DNA of 64,000 nt from Muribaculum sp. (lineage in GTDB: Bacteria > Bacteroidota > Bacteroidia > Bacteroidales > Muribaculaceae). Position numbers and translations under genes: made by a program. This document shows positions 1 through 8,393 of this stretch, piece after piece (within the stretch, counting starts at the first letter, position 1; each line of letters opens with the position of its first letter). A model generated the notes under the pieces. The model searched no databases. It was not told the origin of the DNA and saw only the letters and a program-made list of their open reading frames with translations. Where the stretch lies: assembly GCA_009775095.1 (NCBI GenBank), contig VSOZ01000008.1:1-64000 (forward strand), in the 5' to 3' direction.

Positions 1-96
1 GCGATTCTTCATGTTCAGACTGGCTACACAATATGGTTGAGAGGAGCTTCCGCCAACCGGGAAAATCCGCTGACCCTTTAATAGACATACAGTATC
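1..96. other. Left-edge non-coding sequence
   Basis: No coding region can be supported here. An ATG on the minus strand at 12-10 reads leftwards out of the window (M-K-N-R), so it could be the start of a gene whose body lies outside. If so, the structured RNA described at 105-301 would be its leader. Nothing else was recognised. Confidence 0.3.
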
Positions 97-134
97 AAAA
101 AAAATGAAAGTGCGCTACTTCACAGCAGCACACT
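97..134 (-). terminator. Rho-independent terminator of leftward RNA
   Basis: On the minus strand AGTGTGCTGCT (134-124) pairs with AGTAGCGCACT (119-109): 11 pairs including two G-U pairs, closed by a four-base GTGA loop. Four bases later comes a run of eight T (104-97). This is a classic intrinsic terminator for RNA made leftwards. It ends the RNA candidate that begins near position 301, or works as an attenuator ahead of a gene that starts at position 12. Confidence 0.7.
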
Positions 135-301
135 CCCTCATAACCAAAATTCAAGTATATATTTCTTGTCGTCTAACAATCTGTTGTCTACGAAAGCCAA
201 CAATCGTTATCTGACCCGGGAACCGCAGTCAATACAGAAGGTAGATGTAGAATGAAAAAGAGAGGCGACTGTGTTTTCCCAAGTCCGTGACTTTCATCAA
301 G
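105..301 (-). ncRNA. Candidate small RNA or structured leader (~195 nt)
   Basis: The interval is bounded by a Bacteroidetes promoter element (315-308) and a strong terminator (134-97), both on minus, with no large open frame between. Inside it a long hairpin can be drawn: GACTTGGGAA (285-276) with TTCCCGGGTC (224-215), continued by CAGTC (271-267) with GACTG (230-226) across a small internal loop. A 22-codon frame (297-229) lies within it. It may be a free-standing small RNA or the attenuating leader of a leftward gene outside the window. The layout (alternative promoter, internal fold, terminator) resembles RNAs such as Bacteroidales-1/6S. However, the main hairpin is off-centre, which argues against 6S, so no family is assigned. 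Confidence 0.45.
229..297 (-). CDS. Possible 22-residue leader peptide
   Basis: An ATG four bases after the expected transcription start opens a 22-codon frame ending in TGA. The peptide begins MKVTDLGKHS and ends SFSFYIYLLY, so five of its last ten residues are Phe or Tyr. That pattern would fit a translation-coupled attenuator sensing aromatic amino acids, since a terminator follows 95 bases downstream. No good ribosome site is visible, and a 22-codon frame can occur by chance. The frame also overlaps the main hairpin of the RNA, so it is offered only as a possibility. Confidence 0.2.
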   Translation of the reverse strand: MKVTDLGKHSRLSFSFYIYLLY

Positions 302-307
302 CCGATG

Positions 308-315
308 CAAAGTTA
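308..315 (-). promoter_or_regulatory. Promoter -7 element of leftward RNA
   Basis: TAACTTTG on the minus strand (315-308) fits the Bacteroidetes -7 consensus TAnnTTTG. No clear TTTG -33 box stands 19-20 bases upstream. Transcription would start near 301 and run left through the structured RNA to the terminator at 134-97. The region 316-531 next to it holds nothing I can recognise. Confidence 0.45.
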
Positions 316-531
316 CCGCTTACCGTCGAATTTAATCGCACTTACATCTGAAATAAATCTAAATTAGACGAAATGAGTGAACAATGCGTGCAACTCGTTT
401 GTTATCAGCCCGTTTCGTGTCATTTTGCCACAAATCGCCCGAAGAATCGCACCCAAACATAAACACACTTTTAGTTAAACGCCCTGTTTTACAATTTATT
501 AACATCACACATAGCCATCAACAAAAGAGTA

Positions 532-760
532 GTGTCGAAGACACGAAATATGTCTAACCCCATGATTAGCGCTAAAGCGCGGTTCATGGGGTATATGAGC
601 CGGACATACTTCATTTCGCGTCGAGGACCCGAGACATTTATAGCTTCATGAGGCATGTCGCCTGTCCCCGACAGGCATTTATTACGGTGAATTCACCGAC
701 CCCACGAACCGCGCTACGCGCTTATCGTGGGGTTCTACAAATTTAAGCATCTCCGATGCT
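532..760. repeat. Cluster of short hairpins, inverted-repeat bounded
   Basis: Six consecutive perfect stem-loops: GTGTC/GACAC (532-544), ACCCCATGA/TCATGGGGT (557-592) with an inner GCGC-TAAA-GCGC, GCCTGTC/GACAGGC (660-676), the palindrome CGGTGAATTCACCG (685-698), ACCCCACGA/TCGTGGGGT (699-733) with an inner GCGC-TAC-GCGC, and AGCATC/GATGCT (746-760). The hairpins at 557-592 and 699-733 are inverted copies of each other and differ at paired positions in a compensating way (T-A versus C-G). The cluster has no coding potential and looks like a mobile or structural intergenic repeat of the same style as 38826-39140. Confidence 0.65.
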
Positions 761-779
761 CATACCTGTATGATGACAT

Positions 780-810
780 AAAAAAGGGGCCGCGAGCGAG
801 TCGCGGCCCC
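780..810 (-). terminator. Terminator of the sigma-SusC-SusD operon
   Basis: GGGGCCGCGA (786-795) and TCGCGGCCCC (801-810) form a perfect 10-bp stem with a 5-base loop. Six A on the plus strand (780-785) become a T run after the hairpin on minus. It lies 68 bases beyond the SusD stop codon. Confidence 0.85.
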
Positions 811-877
811 ATACCCCAGCAGTAATTCCAACGAGGGGATTTTTACACCAATCCGGGTTCTGTATGAACCTTATATT

Positions 878-2920
878 TTACCATCCGGGATTCTGAGTCA
901 GGTTGGGGTTCAGACGTATCTGCTCCTGCGGTACGTAATCAAGATACTCGTAAGTTCCCCAGAAACAGTTGGCGGCAAGAGTTGCCACGGGACGACCATA
1001 GTTGGGATTGGTCGGCTCTTCCGAAGCGAAACCGTACTGCAGAGGACGGGTATTAGGATCGAAACAGGGCTCACCGAAATAGTTGACCACGCTTGCAGGT
1101 CCGTTCACCGTGTTGGCCGGATTTGTGTAGGCGGTGCCGAGTATGCGGCGTCCTACCTTCCGTCCGTTAAGGTTTATGTGGGCTATACCCCAGCGCTTGA
1201 GGTCATCCATGCGGAAGTTTTCGGCAAAGAGCTCGCAAGTGCGCTCACGGCGTATCTCGTCAAGCATTGTCATGGCATGACATTCATAACTTCCGGTAGC
1301 GAAGTTGAACCAACGGGCGTCAAACTTGCCGGCAATGAGAGCATTGGTCAGAGGAGCCACCTTGGCACGTCTGCGGTTCTTGTTGATCGAGAAGTCAAGA
1401 TCGGCATCGGATATCTGGCCGTTGCCAAGTTCACATACAGCCTCGGCGTAGATACAGTGTACCTCGGCAAGACGGAGTATAGGCCAGTCGGGCGACTCGT
1501 TGTTCTGGGCACAACTTGATTCAATAAGGTACTTGCGGCATCCGTAGCCGTTGTGAGTGGAGTTTACACCGATCATAGGATTGTAAACGCCATTCTTGCT
1601 CTGGTTGGCGGGATCCATCGGGTCATATTTGTTGGAAGGAGCCGGGAAGAGAGCTTCGGGATAAGGAGGCAGGTTGGCTTTATTGCGTGCGTCGCCATAC
1701 TCGGTTGATGCTGTATAGTTGACATGATAAGGAAGTGTTATACATCCTACAAAACGCATATCGCGGTTCTCAAACTCACCCTCGAATGTATCGTAACCGC
1801 CAAATTCGGGATTGGCATATACATCGTCCCAGCTCGAAGATGTACTCATAAATATAGGAAGACCGTTGGAGCATACAAATGTCTCGCCAAACCAAGCGCT
1901 GATGTTGGACGACTGACCGGTAGTCACGGTGTAAGATAGGTTATTGCCACCTTTTTTGTTTACTTCATCATAAGGATTGTTGATGATGAACTCCTTGTTG
2001 GTCTGCTTGCCTACGCCCTTGTAGTTGGCTATCTTGCCGTTGCTGTCATCAAGATTGAAAAGATAGTAGTAGCTGAGTCCGGTGTCGGAGCACTCGTCCC
2101 AAAGAGCGAATGTGCCGCGCTCGGCTTCATCTATAACGGCTTTCGACATGTCACGGGCTATAGAGAAGAGACCGTCGATCGAGGGATAGCCTTCGGGCTT
2201 TGCCTTACCGGCGCCCACTGTCTCGCCGTCACCATCAAGATCAAGACCGATAGAGGGTGTGTACTTCTCCCAAGTAGCCTCATAAAGAGCCACACGGGCA
2301 AGGAAGCCCTGAGCACCTTCACGGCAAAGCTTGCCGCGGTTTTCAAATCCGGCTATTTTGGTCTTGGCGGGCAGAAGTTCGGCCGCACGCTTGAGGTCCT
2401 TGATAATGAAGTCAGCCACTTCGTAACGGCTGTTGCGCTTGCCGTAAACTACCTCATCGGCTACGTCGACAACATGGTCGATGATGGGCACACCGCCGAA
2501 TGTGCGAAGCTGGTTGAAGTGGTGCCATGCACGGAAGAAGTAGGCCGTACCGACCGAGGCGGCTATAGGATGGTCGGCTGTCATCTCGTCGAGAGGACCG
2601 GCATAAGAGGCGGCCTTCTCAAGAAGGATGTTGCACTCGCGGTGACCGCCGAAGCCCCATGTGCCGTGCTTCTCCTGAGCGCTTGCGCCGCCATTGCCGC
2701 CGATACCGGAGATGTCGAGGTTGAGTTCAAATTTCACGTCCCACTTGCCACCGAAGCAGTAAAGACGGTTGGCCGCCTGCTCAAATTGCTCGGGGGTCTT
2801 GAATGCGATAGCGTCGGTACCCTGATCGAGCGGCTCCTTGTCGAGGAAGTCGGAGCATGCCGTCATTGTAAGGCCGACGGCGAGCATCAATATCGATTTA
2901 TTATATAGTTTCATAAACAT
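878..2920 (-). CDS. SusD/RagB-family nutrient-binding lipoprotein
   Basis: Surface lipoprotein that caps the partner SusC channel and binds the incoming glycan or other nutrient. The N-terminus has a hydrophobic segment ending in LTMTAC, with Cys22 (or Cys20 if the third residue, also Met, is the start) as the lipid attachment site, followed by the typical SDFLDKEPLD. The C-terminal half carries the RagB/SusD pattern (RLAEVHCIYAEA near residue 490, RRERTCELFAENFRMDDLKRWG near 565), which forms the helical TPR-like scaffold. At 680 residues it is longer than the usual 500-600. It is the last gene of the operon, 17 bases after SusC, and is followed by a strong terminator. The substrate cannot be read from sequence. 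Confidence 0.93.
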   Translation of the reverse strand: MFMKLYNKSILMLAVGLTMTACSDFLDKEPLDQGTDAIAFKTPEQFEQAANRLYCFGGKWDVKFELNLDISGIGGNGGASAQEKHGTWGFGGHRECNILLEKAASYAGPLDEMTADHPIAASVGTAYFFRAWHHFNQLRTFGGVPIIDHVVDVADEVVYGKRNSRYEVADFIIKDLKRAAELLPAKTKIAGFENRGKLCREGAQGFLARVALYEATWEKYTPSIGLDLDGDGETVGAGKAKPEGYPSIDGLFSIARDMSKAVIDEAERGTFALWDECSDTGLSYYYLFNLDDSNGKIANYKGVGKQTNKEFIINNPYDEVNKKGGNNLSYTVTTGQSSNISAWFGETFVCSNGLPIFMSTSSSWDDVYANPEFGGYDTFEGEFENRDMRFVGCITLPYHVNYTASTEYGDARNKANLPPYPEALFPAPSNKYDPMDPANQSKNGVYNPMIGVNSTHNGYGCRKYLIESSCAQNNESPDWPILRLAEVHCIYAEAVCELGNGQISDADLDFSINKNRRRAKVAPLTNALIAGKFDARWFNFATGSYECHAMTMLDEIRRERTCELFAENFRMDDLKRWGIAHINLNGRKVGRRILGTAYTNPANTVNGPASVVNYFGEPCFDPNTRPLQYGFASEEPTNPNYGRPVATLAANCFWGTYEYLDYVPQEQIRLNPNLTQNPGW

Positions 2921-2937
2921 AAAGTCTTTAACGGTTA

Positions 2938-5900
2938 TCAGAAAGTAAGTTCAACACCGAAATTCAACATGCGGCTGAAGGGGAAGATATTGTTGGATGC
3001 TTCACCATGCTCGGGGTCATAGCCGTCCTTGACCTTGGTCCACTCCCAGAGGTCATCGCCCGAGAAGTATACGCGGAACTTGTCCACGCCCACCTTTGAG
3101 GTCCACTGACGGGGCAGAGTGTAGCCCACCACGAGATTCTTAAGACGTATGTAGCGGTTGTTGGTCACGGACACATCGCTGTTCTCGTAATTAAACTTGT
3201 TGAAGTTATTGTCGCGCGAGAAGATGGTGTATTTGTTGGAGTGATTCTCGGGTGTCCAGCCTTTGCCTACGAAAGTACGGTTCTGCTGGGTATAGTTGGC
3301 CACCAGAGGAGCGTAGAGATAACCGCTGCGCAGGATAGTCTGCTTGCCGATGCCTTGGAAGAAGAACGATATGTCGATGCCCTTCCAGTCGGCGCCACCC
3401 TTGATACCGAACGACAGACGCGGAGCCTTGTCACCGGCGTAGTAAATATCATCCTTGTCTATAACACCGTTGCCGTTGACATCGACGCGTTTGCGGGCTC
3501 CGGGACGCAGACGGTTGGTACCGTTCTGTGCGGGTGCGGGCAGGATGTTGCCCGGCTTGGGTCCGGAATGATCGGCATTCCAGTAATACATCTCATAATA
3601 AGCGTCAACCTCTTCCTGAGTCTGGAACACTCCGTCGGTCTGATACACATATATACAGTCGATAGGTTTACCGATAAGACGCTTGGAGTTGGTACCTACG
3701 TTAGGTATATTTTCATTGTTGGTCAACTCAAGCACTTTGGTCTTGGCGTCAAACAGATTGAACCCTACGTTGTAGTTCACCTGACCTACGCGGTCGCGCC
3801 AGTTGAATTCAAGTTCCCAGCCGCGTGTGCGAAGCTTACCGTTGTTAGTCTTAGGAGCAGAAGCACCCAGTACTGCCGGATATATCACATCAATGAACAT
3901 GCCTTGGTTGGTCTTCTGGAACCAGTCAAACGAAGCACGCAGACGGTTGTTGAAGAAGCCGAAGTCGATACCGGCGTCATGCGACAGGAGAGTCTCCCAA
4001 GTACGGTTGGCCGAGCGCATACCGTCGATCCACATGGTAGTCTGACTTGTTCCGCCGAGGTATATACTACCGGTCTTGATAGTAGAGAACGACTCGTAGT
4101 TACCGATACCGTTGACCGAACCTGTCTTACCGTAGTTGTAACGGATCTTCAGGAAGTTCACGTAATTGTTGGCGCCGATGGTCTCCCAGAACTTCTCATT
4201 TGAGATAACCCAACCTCCCGATATGGAGTAGAAGTTCTTCCAGCGGTTGTTGGGAGTCAGCTTGGATGAACCGTCGCGACGTCCGAGAAACGATATCAGG
4301 TAGCGGTCGGCATATGCGTAACGCAGGTCGGCCACATATGACATGAAGCTCCATGAGCTCTGACCACCGCCGGCGGCATTGTTGTCACCACCGTTCCATA
4401 CATTGAGGTCAACAAGACCCGAGCCGGGATAAACCTCACCTTTGTAACGACCGGCCGATATGTTTTTGTAGTCCTCCTGCTCGCCGGTTATACCGATCAT
4501 GGCGTTTACATCGTGCAAGCCGAATTTACGGTTGTAGTAAGCAAACGCTCCGAGAGTGAAGCTGTTCCAGTAACGATGATACTCGTCAAGACGTGCGGGG
4601 CTGCTCTTGACACCGCCCTTGGTGACATTGTTGCCTGCCCAGTCATAGAAGCGCACTTCAGTTTTTGAATTGGTCTCCTCACGCTCCACGCGCTTATAGG
4701 CGCCGCTACCTGCTATAGAGAGGCCCTTCACGTATTTTGAGAAGTCAAGAGTGATTTTGCCGTTTGCGCGGAATGTATTCCAGCGGGTCTCTACCTGACC
4801 GCCGTCCTTGAGAAAGCCCACAGGGTTACGCTCCTTCGAGAAGGTATCGTAAGGAAGACCTTCGGGAGTGGTGAACGCCCAGAACCACGGGTCCATGTGT
4901 CCCTGACCCACACCTTGCGAAGGCGACTTGATATTGCGGCGTTCGTAAGACATACCGGTCTCGATCTTGAAGAAATCATTGGGCTTATAGTCGGCATTCA
5001 AGCGGGCACCGTACTTCTTCTCACCATCCTCGGCTATACGGAGCTGCGACTGTGCGGTAGAATAGTTGAGCGATGCGCGGTAGTTAAACTGCTCGTCGCC
5101 ACCGGCTATGCTCAGGTTGTGCTTCCAAGTGTCGGCGTCGCCAAACAGGTAGTCGTTAAGATAATTGTTCGGCTCCCAACGTGCTACCACGCCGCCGGCG
5201 TTAAGCAATGTCATGGTACGGCCCTCCATCAGAGCATTGAAAAGAGTCTGGCCGGTCAGAGTCTCGGCTCCGGGAACGATTTCCCAAGCGCCGGTTTCGG
5301 GATTTTTCTGCGCCGGAGTACCGGAGTTGTCGGCATTGGCGAAAATCCACCAGTTGAACCTCTTCATCAGCTCATCGTGATCGGTGACGTCGGGGTTGTT
5401 GGCCATAGTATCGTTATACTGACCCTCAAAGAACATCTGAAGCCACTCCTGATTGGTGGTCAGAGGTATCTGCAGACCGTCGATAGTGCGGCTGTAGCTT
5501 CCCGAGTAGGTCACCTGCGGTTTGCCGAGGCGACCGCGCTTGGTGGTAACGAGGATGACACCACCGGCCGAACGCGCACCGTAGATGGCGGCCGAAGCAT
5601 CCTTCAGTACGGAGATGTTGGCTATGTCGTTACCGTCCATAGAGTTGAGCTCGTCAAGCGATGCGGCCTGACCGTCAATAAGGATAAGCGGGCCGCCGCC
5701 GTTGATAGAATAGGCACCGCGGATCTCCATGTTAGCACCTTCATTACCGGGTCGGCTCGAACCACGGGTCACGGTCAAGCCCGGTATCTCGCCCTGAAGT
5801 GCGGTAGAGGTGTTGGTCGTACCGCGACCGCGGTATACCTCGTCACCTTTGATCTGGGCGATGGCTCCGGTCAATGACTCCTTCTTCTGGGTGGTATAAC

Positions 5901-6255
5901 CGGTCACCACGACTTCGTCGAGAGCGGTAGCGGAGGGCACAAGATGAAGTTCGAGATTGCTTTTACCGTCAACCGACACAGCAAGCGGACGGTAACCTAT
6001 ATAGGACACTTCAAGTACAGCGTCTTTCTTGGCACGGATGGTGAAACGTCCGTCAATATCGGTGGCCGTAGCCTCGGTCTTGCTGCCTTTGACGCGCACC
6101 GTGGCACCCACAACAGGGTCGCCGAGCTCGTCGATGACCGTACCGCTTACGGTACCGGCCTGAGCCTGAGCTGATGACTGCGCGAAAAGGGGCATGCTTA
6201 TGGCGGGAGCACCAAGCGTGAGCACTGCCGCTAACAGATATGCTTTCTTATTCAT
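2938..6255 (-). CDS. SusC/RagA-family TonB-dependent transporter
   Basis: Outer-membrane beta-barrel importing oligomers with its SusD partner, driven by TonB. It has a signal peptide (cleavage probably after PLFAQ), a carboxypeptidase-regulatory-like domain at about residues 33-110 (GTVIDELGDPVVGATV), the conserved DEVVVTGY segment near 113-120, a plug domain to about 240 (ILIDGQAASLDELNSMDGNDIANISVLKDASAAIYG), then the barrel ending in an aromatic-rich strand (NFGVELTF). There is no N-terminal secretin/STN domain, so it is not built for FecR signalling even though an ECF sigma gene heads the operon. It lies 37 bases after the discoidin-like lipoprotein gene. Length 1105 residues is typical. 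Confidence 0.95.
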   Translation of the reverse strand: MNKKAYLLAAVLTLGAPAISMPLFAQSSAQAQAGTVSGTVIDELGDPVVGATVRVKGSKTEATATDIDGRFTIRAKKDAVLEVSYIGYRPLAVSVDGKSNLELHLVPSATALDEVVVTGYTTQKKESLTGAIAQIKGDEVYRGRGTTNTSTALQGEIPGLTVTRGSSRPGNEGANMEIRGAYSINGGGPLILIDGQAASLDELNSMDGNDIANISVLKDASAAIYGARSAGGVILVTTKRGRLGKPQVTYSGSYSRTIDGLQIPLTTNQEWLQMFFEGQYNDTMANNPDVTDHDELMKRFNWWIFANADNSGTPAQKNPETGAWEIVPGAETLTGQTLFNALMEGRTMTLLNAGGVVARWEPNNYLNDYLFGDADTWKHNLSIAGGDEQFNYRASLNYSTAQSQLRIAEDGEKKYGARLNADYKPNDFFKIETGMSYERRNIKSPSQGVGQGHMDPWFWAFTTPEGLPYDTFSKERNPVGFLKDGGQVETRWNTFRANGKITLDFSKYVKGLSIAGSGAYKRVEREETNSKTEVRFYDWAGNNVTKGGVKSSPARLDEYHRYWNSFTLGAFAYYNRKFGLHDVNAMIGITGEQEDYKNISAGRYKGEVYPGSGLVDLNVWNGGDNNAAGGGQSSWSFMSYVADLRYAYADRYLISFLGRRDGSSKLTPNNRWKNFYSISGGWVISNEKFWETIGANNYVNFLKIRYNYGKTGSVNGIGNYESFSTIKTGSIYLGGTSQTTMWIDGMRSANRTWETLLSHDAGIDFGFFNNRLRASFDWFQKTNQGMFIDVIYPAVLGASAPKTNNGKLRTRGWELEFNWRDRVGQVNYNVGFNLFDAKTKVLELTNNENIPNVGTNSKRLIGKPIDCIYVYQTDGVFQTQEEVDAYYEMYYWNADHSGPKPGNILPAPAQNGTNRLRPGARKRVDVNGNGVIDKDDIYYAGDKAPRLSFGIKGGADWKGIDISFFFQGIGKQTILRSGYLYAPLVANYTQQNRTFVGKGWTPENHSNKYTIFSRDNNFNKFNYENSDVSVTNNRYIRLKNLVVGYTLPRQWTSKVGVDKFRVYFSGDDLWEWTKVKDGYDPEHGEASNNIFPFSRMLNFGVELTF

Positions 6256-6292
6256 TGCAAAATTGTTTTGACTGATTTATTACGATTTAAGA

Positions 6293-7525
6293 TTATTCGG
6301 CGGGAGTATAGGCGTTGAACTCCGATACCATGACGAAATTGCCGCCCTTGTCGGTTTCGGCAAAATAAGCCTTGATATAACGGGCTTTTTTGACCTCTTT
6401 CATACAGAAAAGCTGATGACGGTCAACATTGCGGTCAAACGCATACCAGCCTTGATTGTCCCATGCCCATGCCGTAGGATCGGCGCCGGTGGCGTTGGCT
6501 TCGGAGCAGGTATAGAATGTCTGGCCTGTGTGGGTGCCGTTGTTACCGCCGCGACGGCGTATAGATACGTTGGACACTTCTACCTCCTCGCCCATGTCGA
6601 TTATAAAGAAGTGAGGATAGTCTGACGGAGTCTTCCATGAAGTGTGCCAGAAAGAGCCTTCGTTACCGTCTATCATTTCAAGAACACGACCGTTCTTACC
6701 GCCATTCTCTCCTATAGCTTCCTGCGATGAGTAACCGATCTGCGGGTCATTGCTTTGAGCGAAACCGGGGAAAGTCCATGCCGAGCGGTCGAGAGCCACT
6801 ACTTTCTTAACATAAGACTCCATGGTGCGGGGATCGGAGGAATTGCCGTCAGCATCCTGCGCGGTAACTGACAATGATGCGGTAGAACCATTGATGAATT
6901 CCTTGTCAGATGTAAACAGGTGTACAAAAGTTTTGCCCTCGCTGTTGGGAGAAGCCTCAAACTTGTAGGAGCCACTCTTGGAGGCGTCGGCTTTGTCGGT
7001 ATAGTTGACCTCGACAAAAACCTTTGCCACGGTCTCGTTTTTATATCCGACATAAATACCACCCCATGCAGGCTCTGCGGTAATGGACTGCGATACGGCA
7101 AGGAAAGCCGGTGCTCCGGGAGCGGCCGAGTAGGTCACCGCACCCTGATTGTTGCCGCGCAGCGAGCATGCGTAAAGATTGAAGTCAACGGGGTCGGTCG
7201 ATACAAATCCGCTGACAGTAGCCTTTACCACACCGTTCTCATCGGCATGATCTTTCGAGAACATCTGATAAACCTCCTCGCCCTTGGCGTTTTTGTAGGT
7301 CACTTTCGTATACATGAAACTCGGGTCAGAGGGTATGGTCCATGTAAGATAAACCTCTCCGGGACCCGCAACCGAGCTGACATCGGTCACTTTGGCCGGT
7401 GCAGCGTCATTGATACTTGCTTTACCTTCAGTCTCGTCACCGCAAGACGACAACATCAGCGACGGTCCGGCAAGAAGCGTCGCAATGAAGGCAGCACGAA
7501 AAACATTAAGCACTGTTTGTTTCAT
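6293..7525 (-). CDS. Discoidin-like (F5/8 type C) surface lipoprotein
   Basis: Predicted SPII lipoprotein (lipobox LMLSSC, Cys28). The architecture matches Bacteroidales proteins annotated DUF4959-DUF5126-DUF5000: a fibronectin-like domain (about 40-130, with EVYLTWTIPSDPSFMYTKVTY), a second Ig-like domain (about 140-240), and a C-terminal F5/8 type C-like domain (about 245-410; LEMIDGNEGSFWHTSW and PHFFIIDMGEEVEVSNVSI are characteristic). Such domains bind glycans, so it probably serves as the surface glycan-binding protein of this locus. Its position is unusual: it precedes SusC, whereas accessory binding proteins usually follow SusD. It begins 44 bases after the sigma factor stop. Confidence 0.8.
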   Translation of the reverse strand: MKQTVLNVFRAAFIATLLAGPSLMLSSCGDETEGKASINDAAPAKVTDVSSVAGPGEVYLTWTIPSDPSFMYTKVTYKNAKGEEVYQMFSKDHADENGVVKATVSGFVSTDPVDFNLYACSLRGNNQGAVTYSAAPGAPAFLAVSQSITAEPAWGGIYVGYKNETVAKVFVEVNYTDKADASKSGSYKFEASPNSEGKTFVHLFTSDKEFINGSTASLSVTAQDADGNSSDPRTMESYVKKVVALDRSAWTFPGFAQSNDPQIGYSSQEAIGENGGKNGRVLEMIDGNEGSFWHTSWKTPSDYPHFFIIDMGEEVEVSNVSIRRRGGNNGTHTGQTFYTCSEANATGADPTAWAWDNQGWYAFDRNVDRHQLFCMKEVKKARYIKAYFAETDKGGNFVMVSEFNAYTPAE

Positions 7526-7569
7526 ACGGTTAATTTAAAGTTAATATTATAGAGTTAAACACATAATTA

Positions 7570-8085
7570 CTAAGCTGTTGCCGATATAAATCCGCGTACG
7601 GTACGGCGCGCTCTGCACAATTGATTTTCTACCGTACGAAACGACAGATTCATTCCAAGAGCTATCTCATCGACCGATTTCTCCTTGAATCGAGCCAATA
7701 CATATATAATACGGCGGCGCTCCGGAAGAGCTTTGACGCACTTTGCCTCGAACCGGGCAATATCACGGGCTATGATAGACGATTCGGTAGTATAATCGAC
7801 GACACTTTCCGCCCCGGTGATGTCGGTACTTTCTATAGCGCGAGTAAGATATACATGACGCAGGTAGTCATTCACTCGATTACGGGCAACCGTATATATA
7901 AAGGAGCGTATCGACTCAGCTGAAAGCTCCTTGTCATATTCAAGAAGACGCAGCCATACATCCTGTGCTATGTTCTCGGCATCGAAGATGTCGGTTACGC
8001 GCACAGATATGTAGTTGAGTACCTCCTGATAGTACTCGACATAGCTTTGGGCTATCAAATCGTTGTTCCGTGACCGGTTTTCCAT
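7570..8085 (-). CDS. ECF RNA polymerase sigma factor, Bacteroidetes type
   Basis: A 171-residue sigma-70 family protein with region 2 (DAENIAQDVWLRLLEY...SIRSFIYTVARNRVNDYLR, about 36-77) and region 4 with a helix-turn-helix (ALPERRRIIYVLARFKEKSVDEIALGMNLSFRTVENQLCRARRTVRGFI, about 118-167). It probably directs polymerase to the promoter of its own operon. No FecR-type anti-sigma gene is next to it, and the linked SusC lacks the STN domain that would talk to one, so the signal that controls it is unclear. It is the first gene of a minus-strand run with gaps of 44, 37 and 17 bases to the following genes. Confidence 0.9.
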   Translation of the reverse strand: MENRSRNNDLIAQSYVEYYQEVLNYISVRVTDIFDAENIAQDVWLRLLEYDKELSAESIRSFIYTVARNRVNDYLRHVYLTRAIESTDITGAESVVDYTTESSIIARDIARFEAKCVKALPERRRIIYVLARFKEKSVDEIALGMNLSFRTVENQLCRARRTVRGFISATA

Positions 8086-8146
8086 GAGTCGGAGTTGTTA
8101 ATGTTTCACATGGTAGCGAGAGCATGTTTTTGCAATCGGTACATGG

Positions 8147-8154
8147 CAAAATTA
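8147..8154 (-). promoter_or_regulatory. Promoter -7 element upstream of the sigma operon
   Basis: TAATTTTG on minus (8154-8147) matches TAnnTTTG. It predicts transcription from about 8140 and a leader of about 55 bases before the sigma gene. A clear TTTG -33 box is not seen at the expected distance. Confidence 0.45.
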
Positions 8155-8196
8155 TGTTAATTCCGACGAGTGTGAAAAGTTTTACGCCCCGAATAT

Positions 8197-8290
8197 GTCT
8201 CAACTAATTATTTGAGACAAACTTCTCACAACATATTAATGCTCAATGTATTAAAAATATGAGATTTTAGTCTCACAATATTGTGAGACT
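8197..8290. promoter_or_regulatory. Palindromic operator-like sites (GTCTCA/TGAGAC)
   Basis: Positions 8269-8290 are a perfect 22-bp palindrome with the half-site AGTCTCACAAT. A second inverted repeat, GTCTCAA (8197-8203) and TTGAGAC (8212-8218), stands about 60 bases away with an 8-base spacer. A further half-site, TCTCACAAC, lies at 8224-8232 and TGAGA at 8260-8264. All sit in AT-rich DNA 43-136 bases upstream of the -7 element of the sigma-SusCD operon. The repeated half-site suggests a dimeric DNA-binding regulator. Which protein binds is not known, and none is encoded next door. Confidence 0.5.
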
Positions 8291-8393
8291 CTATACTTGA
8301 TAATTACACCATCTTAAAAAGGTTATTTTTATTTTAAACTTCAAAATTTTCACGATTTTCAACACTCACGGGAAATAATAAAATCCTCCTCAC

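Noticed and set aside
105..301. 6S RNA
   Set aside because: The main hairpin is not central and the 5' and 3' ends do not pair with each other, so the symmetrical 6S fold cannot be drawn.
3241..4203. Long plus-strand open frame opposite the SusC gene
   Set aside because: Antisense shadow of the SusC gene. No homology-like pattern, and the SusC reading on minus is unambiguous.
7570..8085. A FecR/anti-sigma gene next to the ECF sigma factor
   Set aside because: The following gene is a discoidin-like lipoprotein and the upstream one is slyD, with no anti-sigma-like sequence between.
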